Made by a program: the position numbers and the translations under genes
The notes under the pieces: generated by a model
Database searches by the model: none
Told to the model about the DNA's origin: nothing
Seen by the model: the letters and a program-made list of their open reading frames with translations, nothing else
In this document: positions 33,596 through 43,800 of the stretch, piece by piece
Numbering within the stretch: the stretch's first letter is position 1
Layout: every line of letters starts with the position of its first letter
Assembly (NCBI GenBank): GCA_041656735.1
Contig: JBBACY010000010.1
Span: 23,245-87,244 of the forward strand
Source: Perlabentimonas sp041656735
GTDB taxonomy: Bacteria > Bacteroidota > Bacteroidia > Bacteroidales > Tenuifilaceae
DNA: 64,000 nt
Direction: 5' to 3'

Positions 33596-34690
33596 ATGAA
33601 ACGAGTACTAGTAGCAACCGGTGGAGGAGACTGTCCAGGCCTAAACGCAGTAATTAGAGCAGTTGTAAAACGAGCAGAGCAAGAAACAAATTGGGAAGTT
33701 ATAGGAAGTATCGAATCGTTTAACGGTATACTCCGTGAACCCACTGAGATTAGAGTTCTCGATGAGCGCTCTGTGGCAGGTATTCACGTGCAGGGAGGTA
33801 CTATTATTGGTTCAACTAATAAAGGGGGGCCATTCGCTTGGCCAATAAAAAACAACGATGGCACTTGGGACTACGTTGACCGGTCGGATGAAATGATACG
33901 AAAGCTTAAATACCTTGGCGTTGATGCTGTAATTAGCATTGGGGGCGACGGGTCACAAAAAATATCGCAGGCTTTGTACGAAAAAGGGTTAAACATTATA
34001 GGAGTACCCAAAACAATTGACAATGACCTTTCTGCCACAGACCTAACGTTCGGTTTTCAAACCGCTGTGCAAATTGCAACCGAAGCAGTTGACAAGCTAG
34101 TTACAACGGCCGCAAGTCATAACAGAGTGCTTGTTCTTGAAGTTATGGGTAGGTTTGCTGGTTGGATTGCTCTTCATGCCGCCATTGCTGGTGGAGCCGA
34201 GGTATGCCTAATACCCGAGATACCTTACGACTTAGATATCGTTTTAGAACGACTTCAATCTCGATATAGCAAGGGTAAAGGCAATGCAATTGTTGTTGTT
34301 GCCGAAGGTGCAAAACCGAAAGATGGAGAGATTACCGCTGAAAAAAGCCAAGAAATTGGATATTCGAACATTAGGCTAGGTGGAGTTGCCCATAAAATAT
34401 CGTACGACTTAAAAAAGGCTGGTTTCGAAGCCGATATGCGCGAAACTGTTCTAGGCCATCTTCAGCGCGGGGGTATTCCAACTGCTTTCGACCGTGTTTT
34501 AGCTTCGCAATTTGGGGTAAAATCATTTGAAATGGTGCTTGAAGGCAAGTTTGGACAAATGGTTGCCTACCGAAATAACGACATCATTTCAGTTCCGCTT
34601 ACCGATGCCATTGGTAAGCCTAACTTTGTTGACCCCTCAAGCAGTTTAGTTAGAACTGCACGCGGACTAGATATTTGTTTAGGCGACTAG
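33596..34690 (+). CDS. pfkA: 6-phosphofructokinase
   Basis: Phosphorylates fructose 6-phosphate to the 1,6-bisphosphate in glycolysis. 364 residues, a little longer than the 320 of E. coli PfkA, as in the group III type. Motifs: TGGGDCPGLNAVIR, GGDGS (116-120), VPKTIDNDL (137-145), EVMGRFAGWIA, VVVAEGAKP and LGHLQRGG. The donor-determining residues are Gly119 (ATP-like, PPi enzymes have Asp) but Lys139 (PPi-like, classical ATP enzymes have Gly), so the phosphate donor is uncertain. Divergent from the lipoprotein amylase. Confidence 0.94.
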   Translation: MKRVLVATGGGDCPGLNAVIRAVVKRAEQETNWEVIGSIESFNGILREPTEIRVLDERSVAGIHVQGGTIIGSTNKGGPFAWPIKNNDGTWDYVDRSDEMIRKLKYLGVDAVISIGGDGSQKISQALYEKGLNIIGVPKTIDNDLSATDLTFGFQTAVQIATEAVDKLVTTAASHNRVLVLEVMGRFAGWIALHAAIAGGAEVCLIPEIPYDLDIVLERLQSRYSKGKGNAIVVVAEGAKPKDGEITAEKSQEIGYSNIRLGGVAHKISYDLKKAGFEADMRETVLGHLQRGGIPTAFDRVLASQFGVKSFEMVLEGKFGQMVAYRNNDIISVPLTDAIGKPNFVDPSSSLVRTARGLDICLGD

Positions 34691-34716
34691 TAAAACGAGT
34701 TCAACACGTAAAGTAT

Positions 34717-34753
34717 TCTCTAAAAAGTAATGATAGTCATTACCTTTTAGAGA
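34717..34753. terminator. Hairpin between convergent pfkA and pgpH-like genes
   Basis: 17-bp stem with one mismatch (34717-34733 with 34737-34753), loop TAG. The flanks are only moderately T-rich; probably a shared terminator. Confidence 0.6.
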
Positions 34754-34801
34754 CCATTTAACTATGGAAGCTCGGCATTTAATCAAAGTGATTAATATAC
34801 T

Positions 34802-36901
34802 TTACTTATTGTTCGGGGTTTCTTTGGGATACTCGATTCGTGCGTGGTAAATATTTTGCAGTTTCTTTTTAAACACCTCTTTTGTTTCCGTTATGTCTTT
34901 CAACGTAATATTTGAGTTATCGAACTGCCCATCGGCCTGCTGGTGATTGATAATGGCTTCAACCAAATTATTAATATTTTCAATATTAACATCTTTCATA
35001 CCTCTTGATGCGGCTTCAACCGAATCGGCCATCATAAGCACGGCAGTTTCACGCGAGAAAGGTTTTGGCCCAGGGTAACAAAATGCATCTAACCCCTCCT
35101 TCACATCTGGGAACCTATCTCTGTATAATCGATAAAAATAAAGAACCTTTGACGTTCCATGATGGGTTTTAATAAAATCGATTATTTGCTCAGGCAACCT
35201 CTTTTTCTTGGCAATCTGCACTCCATCAGAAACATGCTTAATAATTAGTTCTGCACTCTCCTCAAGCTCTAGCCCGTCATGTGGGTTAAAACCGGGCGAC
35301 TGATTTTCAGTGAAGTAGAATGGATTATTCATCTTGCCTATATCGTGATATAACGCTCCGGTCCGCACCAATAATGGATTTCCTCCTATCTGATAAATGG
35401 CACTCTCGGCCAAGTTAGCCACTTGCAACGAGTGCTGAAACGTACCAGGGGCAACCTCGGCAAGTTTGCGAAGCAAATCCTGATTCGTGTCACCTAGCTC
35501 CATAAGGGTTGTATCGGATAGAAAACCGAACGTTTTTTCGAAAACATAAATCAGTTGATATGAAGCCAGAAGCAACAGCGCGTTGGCAGCAAACCAAGCA
35601 ATATAAAGTGGGTTCATTGCCATTGGCGTACCCTCTTGAATAAGCACTATTCCGAAATACAGTATTGAATAGGTTAGGAAAATAAACCCAACCGACAAAA
35701 ACAGCTTGCTTCGTCTGTAAACTTTTGCAAGGCTTACAATGGCAACAACTCCTGCAATAAAATGCATGAATACAAACTCAAAGCTATTGGGCACAAAAAA
35801 ACCCACCAGGAAAACTGTTACCAAGTGAATAAAAAGTGCTAACCGGGAATCGTAAAAAGTGCGGATAAAAATTGGTACTATGGCAAACGGAATAATATAG
35901 ATACTAATTAGCTCGCAGCGCAAAAGCATAGCCGAAACAACCGTTAATGAGGTAACTAGTAATAGAATAAATAGAATTTTAGAATCGCTGTCCAATATAT
36001 CGCGCCTGAAATGGAAAAGGAATAAAAATAATACTAAAAACAAAATAGTTACAACCAACGCTTGCCCCAACAAAAGGAAACGAGTATCGTCAATGAGGTT
36101 TAACCTACTTTCATACTCACGTTTTAACGAGAAAAGGATTTGATATAAATCAGAATTTACAACCTCGCCCTTACTTATAATTCGCTCACCTGAATAAATA
36201 AGCCCTTTTGTTGCAGATAAATTAGCCACCATATCCTGCCTAATCTGCTTGGTCGACTCTGGGTCATACTTTAAATTAGGGCTAACGTAACTTGCAATTG
36301 AAATATGTTTAAAATATTGAACACTTTGCGACTCCAAAACGTCACTAAAAATTTCTTTAAAGGCCCTTCTTAACCGATCGGTTGCAGAGTGTACCATAAA
36401 AACACGCTCCACAGTCGAGTCGAAAGCTTTGTTGTTAAAAACTACCGTAATACCATTCTGCATTGTGCCTTGAAGCTCGGCATACTCATTGGGATATAAA
36501 ACGCCAACGCTATACACATACCTTATAGAATCTTCAAACATTTTAACCAAACGACGGCTTACCCTAGCACCACTTTCAAGGCTTGATATGGCTTCTTGAA
36601 TATCTGATTGATATTTCTTAACAATCTGCGATACATTGGTAGTGTCTAGTTTAAAAAAAGGCTTAAAGTTATTGAGTATGGCGTTTCGTTCGGCTATAAA
36701 CTCAGCATCGGTTTTGTATATGGGAAAGTCAAATGGTCCAACCAAATCGTCGTGCATCCATACCTTACCCCTTTGAAACTCATACTTAAAACGGCGCTCT
36801 TGAGGCAAAGCCAACACTATTAGCACAATGGCTATAACAAAGTACAATGTCCTCAGAATTTCTCTGAAATGCTTCTTTACAAAACGATACATATTTTCCA
36901 T
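34802..36901 (-). CDS. 7TM-HD family phosphohydrolase (PgpH-like)
   Basis: 699-residue membrane protein like PgpH, which hydrolyses cyclic di-AMP. N-terminal anchor (about 15-32), extracytoplasmic 7TMR-HDED domain (about 40-275), a seven-helix membrane bundle (about 275-455), then a cytoplasmic HD domain with FQHSLQVANLAE (His490), LYHDIGKM (His519-Asp520), FNPHDG, IIDFIKTHHGTS and MADSVEAASRGM. Length and order match PgpH well. Whether this species makes c-di-AMP is not shown by the window. Confidence 0.9.
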   Translation of the reverse strand: MENMYRFVKKHFREILRTLYFVIAIVLIVLALPQERRFKYEFQRGKVWMHDDLVGPFDFPIYKTDAEFIAERNAILNNFKPFFKLDTTNVSQIVKKYQSDIQEAISSLESGARVSRRLVKMFEDSIRYVYSVGVLYPNEYAELQGTMQNGITVVFNNKAFDSTVERVFMVHSATDRLRRAFKEIFSDVLESQSVQYFKHISIASYVSPNLKYDPESTKQIRQDMVANLSATKGLIYSGERIISKGEVVNSDLYQILFSLKREYESRLNLIDDTRFLLLGQALVVTILFLVLFLFLFHFRRDILDSDSKILFILLLVTSLTVVSAMLLRCELISIYIIPFAIVPIFIRTFYDSRLALFIHLVTVFLVGFFVPNSFEFVFMHFIAGVVAIVSLAKVYRRSKLFLSVGFIFLTYSILYFGIVLIQEGTPMAMNPLYIAWFAANALLLLASYQLIYVFEKTFGFLSDTTLMELGDTNQDLLRKLAEVAPGTFQHSLQVANLAESAIYQIGGNPLLVRTGALYHDIGKMNNPFYFTENQSPGFNPHDGLELEESAELIIKHVSDGVQIAKKKRLPEQIIDFIKTHHGTSKVLYFYRLYRDRFPDVKEGLDAFCYPGPKPFSRETAVLMMADSVEAASRGMKDVNIENINNLVEAIINHQQADGQFDNSNITLKDITETKEVFKKKLQNIYHARIEYPKETPNNK

Positions 36902-36995
36902 ACCACGAATATATTACAATATCTTTGCAAAAGTAACATTTTTATAAGCAATTAGTTTTATTAAGCTTTAATTTGAATGTAATTCGAAATCCAAG

Positions 36996-37125
36996 CGAAC
37001 AGCAAATTCACTCCCTGTTCGAAAACGAACAGTTGGTATACGATTACGAACATAAGATTAGACTCTAACTATATCATTTGTAACTGATAGTAAGTCTGTT
37101 ATAATGTTTGGCACATAGTGTGATT
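36996..37125 (+). promoter_or_regulatory. Candidate enhancer palindrome and sigma-54-like promoter upstream of permease
   Basis: CTGTTCG-AAAA-CGAACAG is a perfect 18-base palindrome at 37015-37032, with extra CGAACA half-sites at 36996-37001 and 37047-37052. Downstream, TTGGCAC at 37108-37114 followed by GTGATT resembles a -24/-12 promoter; the GG is perfect, the -12 GC is only half matched (GA at 37122-37123). Spacing of about 80-95 bases from palindrome to promoter is usual for NtrC-type activators. The rest of 36902-37223 is AT-rich with no gene. Confidence 0.4.
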
Positions 37126-37223
37126 AACCGTTGATGAATTTGTTATGTAAATTAGGATGCACATTGTGAGCGTAAAGAAACACGCAATCAAAAACATCCT
37201 TTAAAACACTAAAACCACCTAAA

Positions 37224-39635
37224 ATGCTTAAGAATCATCTGAAAGTTTCTGTTCGAAACCTCCTCTTACAAAAGGGCTATACTGCAATCAATGTTTTTGG
37301 CCTAGCGCTAGGAATAGCTAGCGCCATGCTAATAATGCTGTATATTATTGATGAGGTTAGCTTTGATAAATTTCACCCCAATGCAGACAACACCTACCGT
37401 ATATGCCTTGATTTTCAGATTGATGGCAATGGCATGGAGGTACCCTTTAGTTGTTCACCCATAGGTCCCAAAACAGTTGAGATGTACCCAGACATACTTA
37501 ACTTTACTAGAGTACACCCTTTTTACGGAGAGCCTAACATTCGGTATGAGAATAATGCTTTTGTTGAAAAGGAGATTTTCTATGCAGACTCTACTTTCTT
37601 TGAAGTTTTCACAGGTTTCAATCTGATAAAAGGTGACCCCAACCAAGTACTAAACTTGCCATACCAAATGGTGATGACCGAATCAACAGCTAAAAAATAT
37701 TTTGGTAACGAGAACCCCATTGGTAAATCGGTAACCATGTGGCAGGAGAAACAAAGTTGGGAAATTGTTGGCATTGCATCGGACCCTCCAAAGAATAGCC
37801 ATATAGATTTCGATATTGTTTGCTCATTTGTGTCGATTGAAGCGGCAAACTCAAGTAGTTGGGTAAACACCAGCTTGCACACCTACCTTGTTTTACAAGA
37901 GAATCTGGACCCCCTTATTGTTAAGCAACGCTTTAAAGAGTTGGTCAACACATATGCTGGGCCTCAATTCGAGGAGTACTTAGACTTGACTATGGAAGAT
38001 TTCGAAAAAAAAGGGAATAGGTTCACATTCTATTTGCAGCCCCTGCTAAATATCCACTTAAAATCGACTATGGCCATGGAAATGAAACCTGGCGGTAGCC
38101 TAGTAATGATATACGTATTCACGATAATCGCCATCTTTATTCTAATAATTGCCGCTATAAATTTTATGAACCTATCCACCGTCCGTTCAACAAAGCGAGC
38201 CAAGGAGATAGGTATCCGAAAAGTGGTTGGTTCATCACGCTCAGGACTAGTAGGTCAATTTCTTACCGAATCGGTCGTAATTACAACCTTTTCATTGCTA
38301 ATTGCTATAGGTATAGTGATTATTGCCACCCCAACGTTTAACCTAATTGCAGGAAAGAGTATCGTGTTATCCGAATTACCCGTAGGGCTAACCCTGGGCG
38401 TGCTAGTTGCCACAATTATTGCCATTGGCTTTGCCGCAGGCAGCTACCCAGCATTTATGCTAGCCGGCTTTGAACCACTTAAGGTACTAAAGGGGAGATT
38501 TACATCTGGCACGAAGGGGAACACGCTAAGGAGAGTGCTCGTTATTGTACAATTCACAATATCGGTGGGATTACTAGTAGCTACCTTTATTATATATCAA
38601 CAGGTATCATTCCTAGAAAATAAGCAGCTTGGTTACTCTCCAGAAGATGTACTAATTATTAAACGCTCCTATACTATAAAACAGTCGCAAAGAGAGGCAC
38701 TAAACAACGAACTCAAAAAAATACCTGGTGTGAGAGCCGTTTCAAACTCATCTGCGCTTCCTATAGCAGTGTATGGCAACACCTTAATCCAGAAAGAAGG
38801 GGCAGCAGCTGATGACCTTAGAAGTTTTAATTTTTTCTATGCACACCATGATTTTGATAAAGTTTTACAATGTGAAATGGTCGAAGGAAGATACTTCAGC
38901 GAAAACTTTGCCAGCGATTCTTTGGCATTAATTATTAATGAAACGGCTGCTAAAGAGTTAGATTTTAGCGGCTCAGTAGTAGGCCAAGTAGTTAGTATTG
39001 ATGCGCAAAAGAGAACCATTGTAGGGGTTGTAAAGGATTTTCATTACGAATCGCTCCATAAAAATATTAGCCCTCTAGCTATAGTTTACGCTCAGGCTTA
39101 TTCATACTTATACATAAAACTTGATAATAAAAATACCCTGAGTACCATTGATGCTATTGAGGATGTGTGGAACAAGTTTTCGCCAAACCAAGCATTAGAT
39201 TATTTCTTCTTAAACCAAGCAATTAAAAACCTATATGGAAAGGAGAAACAGGAAAAAACGCTGTTTACAGGTTTCAGTATTTTAGCCATAATAATTGCCT
39301 TACTGGGGCTTTTAGGGCTCTCGTCGTACTCAACCCAGCAACGTACTCACGAAATTGGTATCCGAAAGGTTATGGGAGCCAAGGTTATCAACATTATTTG
39401 GCTTCTGCTAAGCGAAATTAACAGGCTCTTCGTAATATCAACCCTAATTGCTTGGCCACTGGTCTGGGTTTTTATGGAAAAATGGCTAGAGGGTTTCGCA
39501 TTCAGAATAACCCTTTCCCCTCTCCTATTCGTTGCGGCATCATTACTAGCCTACGTAGTTGTTGTTATAACGGTAAGTTACCAAACAATTAGAGCAGCCA
39601 GAACGAACCCGGCTATTACGCTCACCTGCGAATAG
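37224..39635 (+). CDS. MacB/FtsX-type ABC transporter permease, without ATPase gene
   Basis: 803-residue fused permease of the Bacteroidetes MacB-like type: N-terminal LKNHLKVSVRNLLLQKGYT with first helix (about 20-40), periplasmic MacB_PCD domain (about 45-285), three helices with FtsX domain (about 290-430, RAKEIGIRKVVGSSR), a second unit with helix about 440-460, second periplasmic domain (about 465-675), and last three helices with HEIGIRKVMGA. It ends NPAITLTCE where relatives commonly end NPVKSLRYE. No ATP-binding partner is adjacent. Such permeases take part in export or envelope mechanotransmission. Confidence 0.88.
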   Translation: MLKNHLKVSVRNLLLQKGYTAINVFGLALGIASAMLIMLYIIDEVSFDKFHPNADNTYRICLDFQIDGNGMEVPFSCSPIGPKTVEMYPDILNFTRVHPFYGEPNIRYENNAFVEKEIFYADSTFFEVFTGFNLIKGDPNQVLNLPYQMVMTESTAKKYFGNENPIGKSVTMWQEKQSWEIVGIASDPPKNSHIDFDIVCSFVSIEAANSSSWVNTSLHTYLVLQENLDPLIVKQRFKELVNTYAGPQFEEYLDLTMEDFEKKGNRFTFYLQPLLNIHLKSTMAMEMKPGGSLVMIYVFTIIAIFILIIAAINFMNLSTVRSTKRAKEIGIRKVVGSSRSGLVGQFLTESVVITTFSLLIAIGIVIIATPTFNLIAGKSIVLSELPVGLTLGVLVATIIAIGFAAGSYPAFMLAGFEPLKVLKGRFTSGTKGNTLRRVLVIVQFTISVGLLVATFIIYQQVSFLENKQLGYSPEDVLIIKRSYTIKQSQREALNNELKKIPGVRAVSNSSALPIAVYGNTLIQKEGAAADDLRSFNFFYAHHDFDKVLQCEMVEGRYFSENFASDSLALIINETAAKELDFSGSVVGQVVSIDAQKRTIVGVVKDFHYESLHKNISPLAIVYAQAYSYLYIKLDNKNTLSTIDAIEDVWNKFSPNQALDYFFLNQAIKNLYGKEKQEKTLFTGFSILAIIIALLGLLGLSSYSTQQRTHEIGIRKVMGAKVINIIWLLLSEINRLFVISTLIAWPLVWVFMEKWLEGFAFRITLSPLLFVAASLLAYVVVVITVSYQTIRAARTNPAITLTCE

Positions 39636-39643
39636 GGCAAAAA

Positions 39644-40660
39644 CTAAAATGGCAAACGAGCCTGAGGGATTATACTATGTTCAGCAAATTCGTTTTTTTT
39701 ATACTTGTAGTAACCAGCAATGGCAATCATTGCAGCGTTATCGGTTGTAAATTTAAACTCGGGAATATAGGTGCGTAACCCGTACCTATTTCCCAACTCA
39801 ACAGTAGCCTTTCGAAGGCCCGAGTTAGCGGCTACGCCGCCAGCCAAGGCAATCTCCTTAACACCTAGTTTACAAGCGGCTGCTTCTAGCTTTTCAATAA
39901 GAATGGTAACGATGGTATGTTGCAACGATGCGCACAGATCATGCTTTCGATTCTCAATAAAATCTGGATCCTTCGCAAGGTTATCTCTCAAAAAGTATAA
40001 AAATGAAGTTTTTAGCCCACTAAAGCTAAAATCGAGCCCTTTTGGTAATGGTTTTGCAAACTGAAAAGCAGTAGGATTTCCCAATGCCGAAAGTTTATCA
40101 ACAACCGGTCCACCAGGGTAGCCAAGCCCCATAACCTTTGCACACTTATCAAAGGCCTCGCCAGCAGCATCGTCTATGGTTTTACCAATAATCTGCATGC
40201 TATCAAAATCGTTAACTAAAACCAGCTGCGTATGCCCGCCCGACACTAAAAGGCAAAGGAATGGAAAACTAGGTACGTGCGTATCTTCCGATGTTAAAAT
40301 AAAGTGCGAGAGAATGTGACCATGTAGATGGTTAACCTCAATTAGGGGAATATTTTGAGCAATGGCAAAGCCCTTAGCAAATGAGGTACCCACCAGCAGT
40401 GAGCCTAATAAACCAGGTCCGCGTGTAAAAGCGATAGCCGAAATATCAGAGGGCTTTATCCCTGCCTGCTTTATGGCCATATCAACAACCGGAACAATAT
40501 TTGCCTGGTGAGCTCGCGATGCTAGCTCAGGCACAACCCCACCATACTCTTCATGAACCTTCTGGCTACTAATAAGGTTCGATAGTAGGTGTCCATCTTT
40601 TATCACCGCGGCCGAAGTATCGTCGCACGATGATTCTATCCCTAAAATAATAACGCTCAT
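39644..40660 (-). CDS. tsaD: tRNA N6-threonylcarbamoyladenosine synthase subunit TsaD
   Basis: Transfers threonylcarbamoyl to A37 of ANN-decoding tRNAs together with TsaB and TsaE. 338 residues from ATG 40660 (MSVIILGIESSCDDTSAAV); a TTG at 40684 would add eight residues. ASKA-fold motifs: GGVVPELASRAHQ, metal site NHLHGHILSH, SGGHTQLV, GEAFDKCAKVMGLGYPGG, FSFSGLKTS and LAGGVAANSGLR. It is 9 bases from the convergent permease gene. Confidence 0.95.
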   Translation of the reverse strand: MSVIILGIESSCDDTSAAVIKDGHLLSNLISSQKVHEEYGGVVPELASRAHQANIVPVVDMAIKQAGIKPSDISAIAFTRGPGLLGSLLVGTSFAKGFAIAQNIPLIEVNHLHGHILSHFILTSEDTHVPSFPFLCLLVSGGHTQLVLVNDFDSMQIIGKTIDDAAGEAFDKCAKVMGLGYPGGPVVDKLSALGNPTAFQFAKPLPKGLDFSFSGLKTSFLYFLRDNLAKDPDFIENRKHDLCASLQHTIVTILIEKLEAAACKLGVKEIALAGGVAANSGLRKATVELGNRYGLRTYIPEFKFTTDNAAMIAIAGYYKYKKNEFAEHSIIPQARLPF

Positions 40661-40801
40661 AGTGTAAAATTGTATGCTTAACAAAAACTCTCAAAATACA
40701 ACAAATTTTAACCTTCAACTTACAAGGTATTTAACTAAATTCGGGCGTTTTTGACAAGTGGCATAGTTTATGTATTATTAAGTTCTAATTGCTAATATAA
40801 G

Positions 40802-43800
40802 GTGCGCAAAGTTATTAAAAAAACAGCTAATATTTTCTTGATAGTTGCATTGGTATTACTTCTAATACCAACTGCATTATGGCTTGTAATTCAAACACCT
40901 AGAGCACAAAACTATCTGGTTGAGCAAACCACACAAATTCTCGAACGTAAATTTGGTACAAAGACAAGCATCGGAAAATTCGATTTTCGATTGTTTAACC
41001 GTATTCTATTAAAAGATGTTTATGCCGAAGACGACAACGGTGACACGCTATTATTAACTAAAACCATATCGGCAAGTATACAGGGATATAACATCCGTAA
41101 TAATTCGTTAAATTTTCATCGCGTTACACTAAACAATGCGTTTATCAATTTTGAAACCGATACCCTCGGCGAAATGAACCTAACAAAATTCATTGCAAGT
41201 TTTATCCAACCCAAAGACACCTCACGCAAATCGGATAACCCGATAACTATAAATGCAAAAAACATTCGAATTACGGAATCGAATTTTAGGATGCACAAGC
41301 AGAACGCAAAAGTTCTTGACCATAGTATAAATTTCGAAGATATGGACGTCTCTGCCTTGCACCTCGATGTAACAAATCTAAGCATAACTGGCGACACCAT
41401 AGCATTTACCATTAATAGTCTGAAGGGTATAGAAAAAAGTGGTTTTGTAATTGACCGGTTTAGAACCGATATGAGTTTTAGCAGTAACCATATGGATTTT
41501 GAAAGGTTACGAATACAAGCAATGAACTCAAGCATAAGCCTCCCCTTTTTAAAGTTCAGCTATTTAAGCTGGAAGGATATGAGCGATTTTCTCAATCAGG
41601 TAAAACTAAATGGAGAGATAAGCAATAGCCAGCTATCAACTAAAGCGCTATCATACTTTGTTCCCAAGGTTAAAAACTTTGATTTAATTGCACAAGTTGA
41701 ATGTAAATTTCGTGGACCAGTTAGCGAACTCAGGGTTCGTGAACTAGAGATAGCCACTGCCAAAAACACCTTTATTAGCAGCAATGTTAGCCTAACAGGA
41801 TTACCCGATTTTAATAACACCCTTCTTTTTGTTGATGTGAAAAAATTTACCACCAGCGTAGATGACTTGGAGAGTTTTACGTTTGTCGATTCGCAAAAAC
41901 AAATATTAAAACTGCCCGATATACTCGATGCTATTCAACGAATCAGTTTTTCGGGCAATTTCACTGGTTTTATCTCTGATTTTGTGGCATACGGTACCCT
42001 TAAAACAAATATTGGCGACGTATCTATGGACCTTTTAATTAAACCCGACCAGCAAAAGGCTACCCAATTTAAAGGGAAGGTTGCTACTGAAAAATTAAAT
42101 TTAGCAACACTTACTAACAACGATATGTTTGGGGAGATTAGTATGTCGGCTACGCTAAACGGGAATACCAACTATAAAAACACGCTAAATGCCACCACCA
42201 ACGCTACCATATACTCTATTGAAGCAAACAACTATAAATACTCTAATATTAAAATTGACGGCACCCTTAACAGCAAAATGTTTGAGGGATCGCTCTCGGT
42301 AAACGACCCGAACGCTAGGGTTAATTTCTTGGGAAAGGTTGACTTTTCTGACACCATACCAACGTACGACTTTTCTGCCTTCGTACCAAAGCTCGATCTG
42401 GTAAAACTAAACCTTAATAAAGTTGACAGTATATCGAAAGCCTCATTCCTTTTAGCGGCTCAATTCAGCGGAAACACAATTGATAACATAAAGGGGAATA
42501 TTAAAATTGTTAATGGTTTTTATCAAAACCAGAATGGCGAAATTAAAACATCCGACATTGTAGTAAGTGCAAAAAACACCATTGACAGCAAACAAATTAC
42601 AGTAAAATCCGAATTTATTGATGGGGAAATTAGAGGGAAATACAACTTTACCAATATAGTATCATCCTTACAAAATCTGGTATACCTATATATTCCGGCA
42701 CTTAGCCAGAACAATGTAAAACCCGATATTACACCCACCGGTGTTGCAGATCCGGAATTTAACGACTACATTATTAGGTTACGCCTAAATAAAACCGACA
42801 AATTAAGCGATGTGCTGTTCCCTAGCTTCCGAATTGCTGAAAACTCCAACGTGTTTGGCATTTACAACCCCGACTTTCAAACCCTTAATCTTAAAATAAA
42901 AATCCCCGAAATAAGGCTAGGCAACAATATAGTAAAGGATATTTTGATTGACGGTACAACCAATGACGCAACCTTAACGGCCAGTATCACATCTCCGCTA
43001 GTTAGCTTTGGTAATTCAAACATCCGAAATATTTCCATTCAAGCTATGGCGCAGAACGATAGCTTAACCACTTCCATTGGCTGGGACAACAAAACACAAG
43101 TAAAGAACCTTGGTCAACTAAACACTAGAACCCTGTTTAGCCATAACTCTGGAAACAAAACAGTAAACCTACACCTTATACCCTCAAACTTTACCCTTAA
43201 CGATACCATTTGGAATATAAATGAATCGGAAATAGTAATTGACAGCTCAACAATCTTTCTAAATAACATACTACTTTACAATAAAACTCAAACGCTTAAT
43301 GTTAATGGTAAGATAGCTTCGCTAGAAACTGATTTTATAGAGGCTACCCTAAAAAACATTGATGTTTCAAACGTAAATCTTTACACCCAAAATATAGGAT
43401 ACACTTTTAGTGGGCAAATTAATGGTTACGCCAAGGCAACGAATATTACTAGTAGCCCCCTATTTTATGCCGACCTTAAAATTGATAGTCTGAATGTTAA
43501 TGATTTTGAGCTAGGACAAGTGGCACTTAATAGCCAATGGCATCCTACGGACAAACGCCTATCGGTTGACTTTATAAACACGCATAATAAGCAAGGCCTT
43601 AGCCTTGGCGGCGACTACTTCCCTGAAACAGAAAAACTACAGTTCTTCGCTCGATTGAACAGTATTGCCCTTGGCCTGCTTGAGCCATTAATGGCTGGAG
43701 AAGTTACGAACCTGGAAGGTTCAACCTCGGGAAATATTAGCATTTCAGGAACAAGCAAAAAACCCTTGCTTAATGGTACCCTAAGAATTAACAACGCCGC

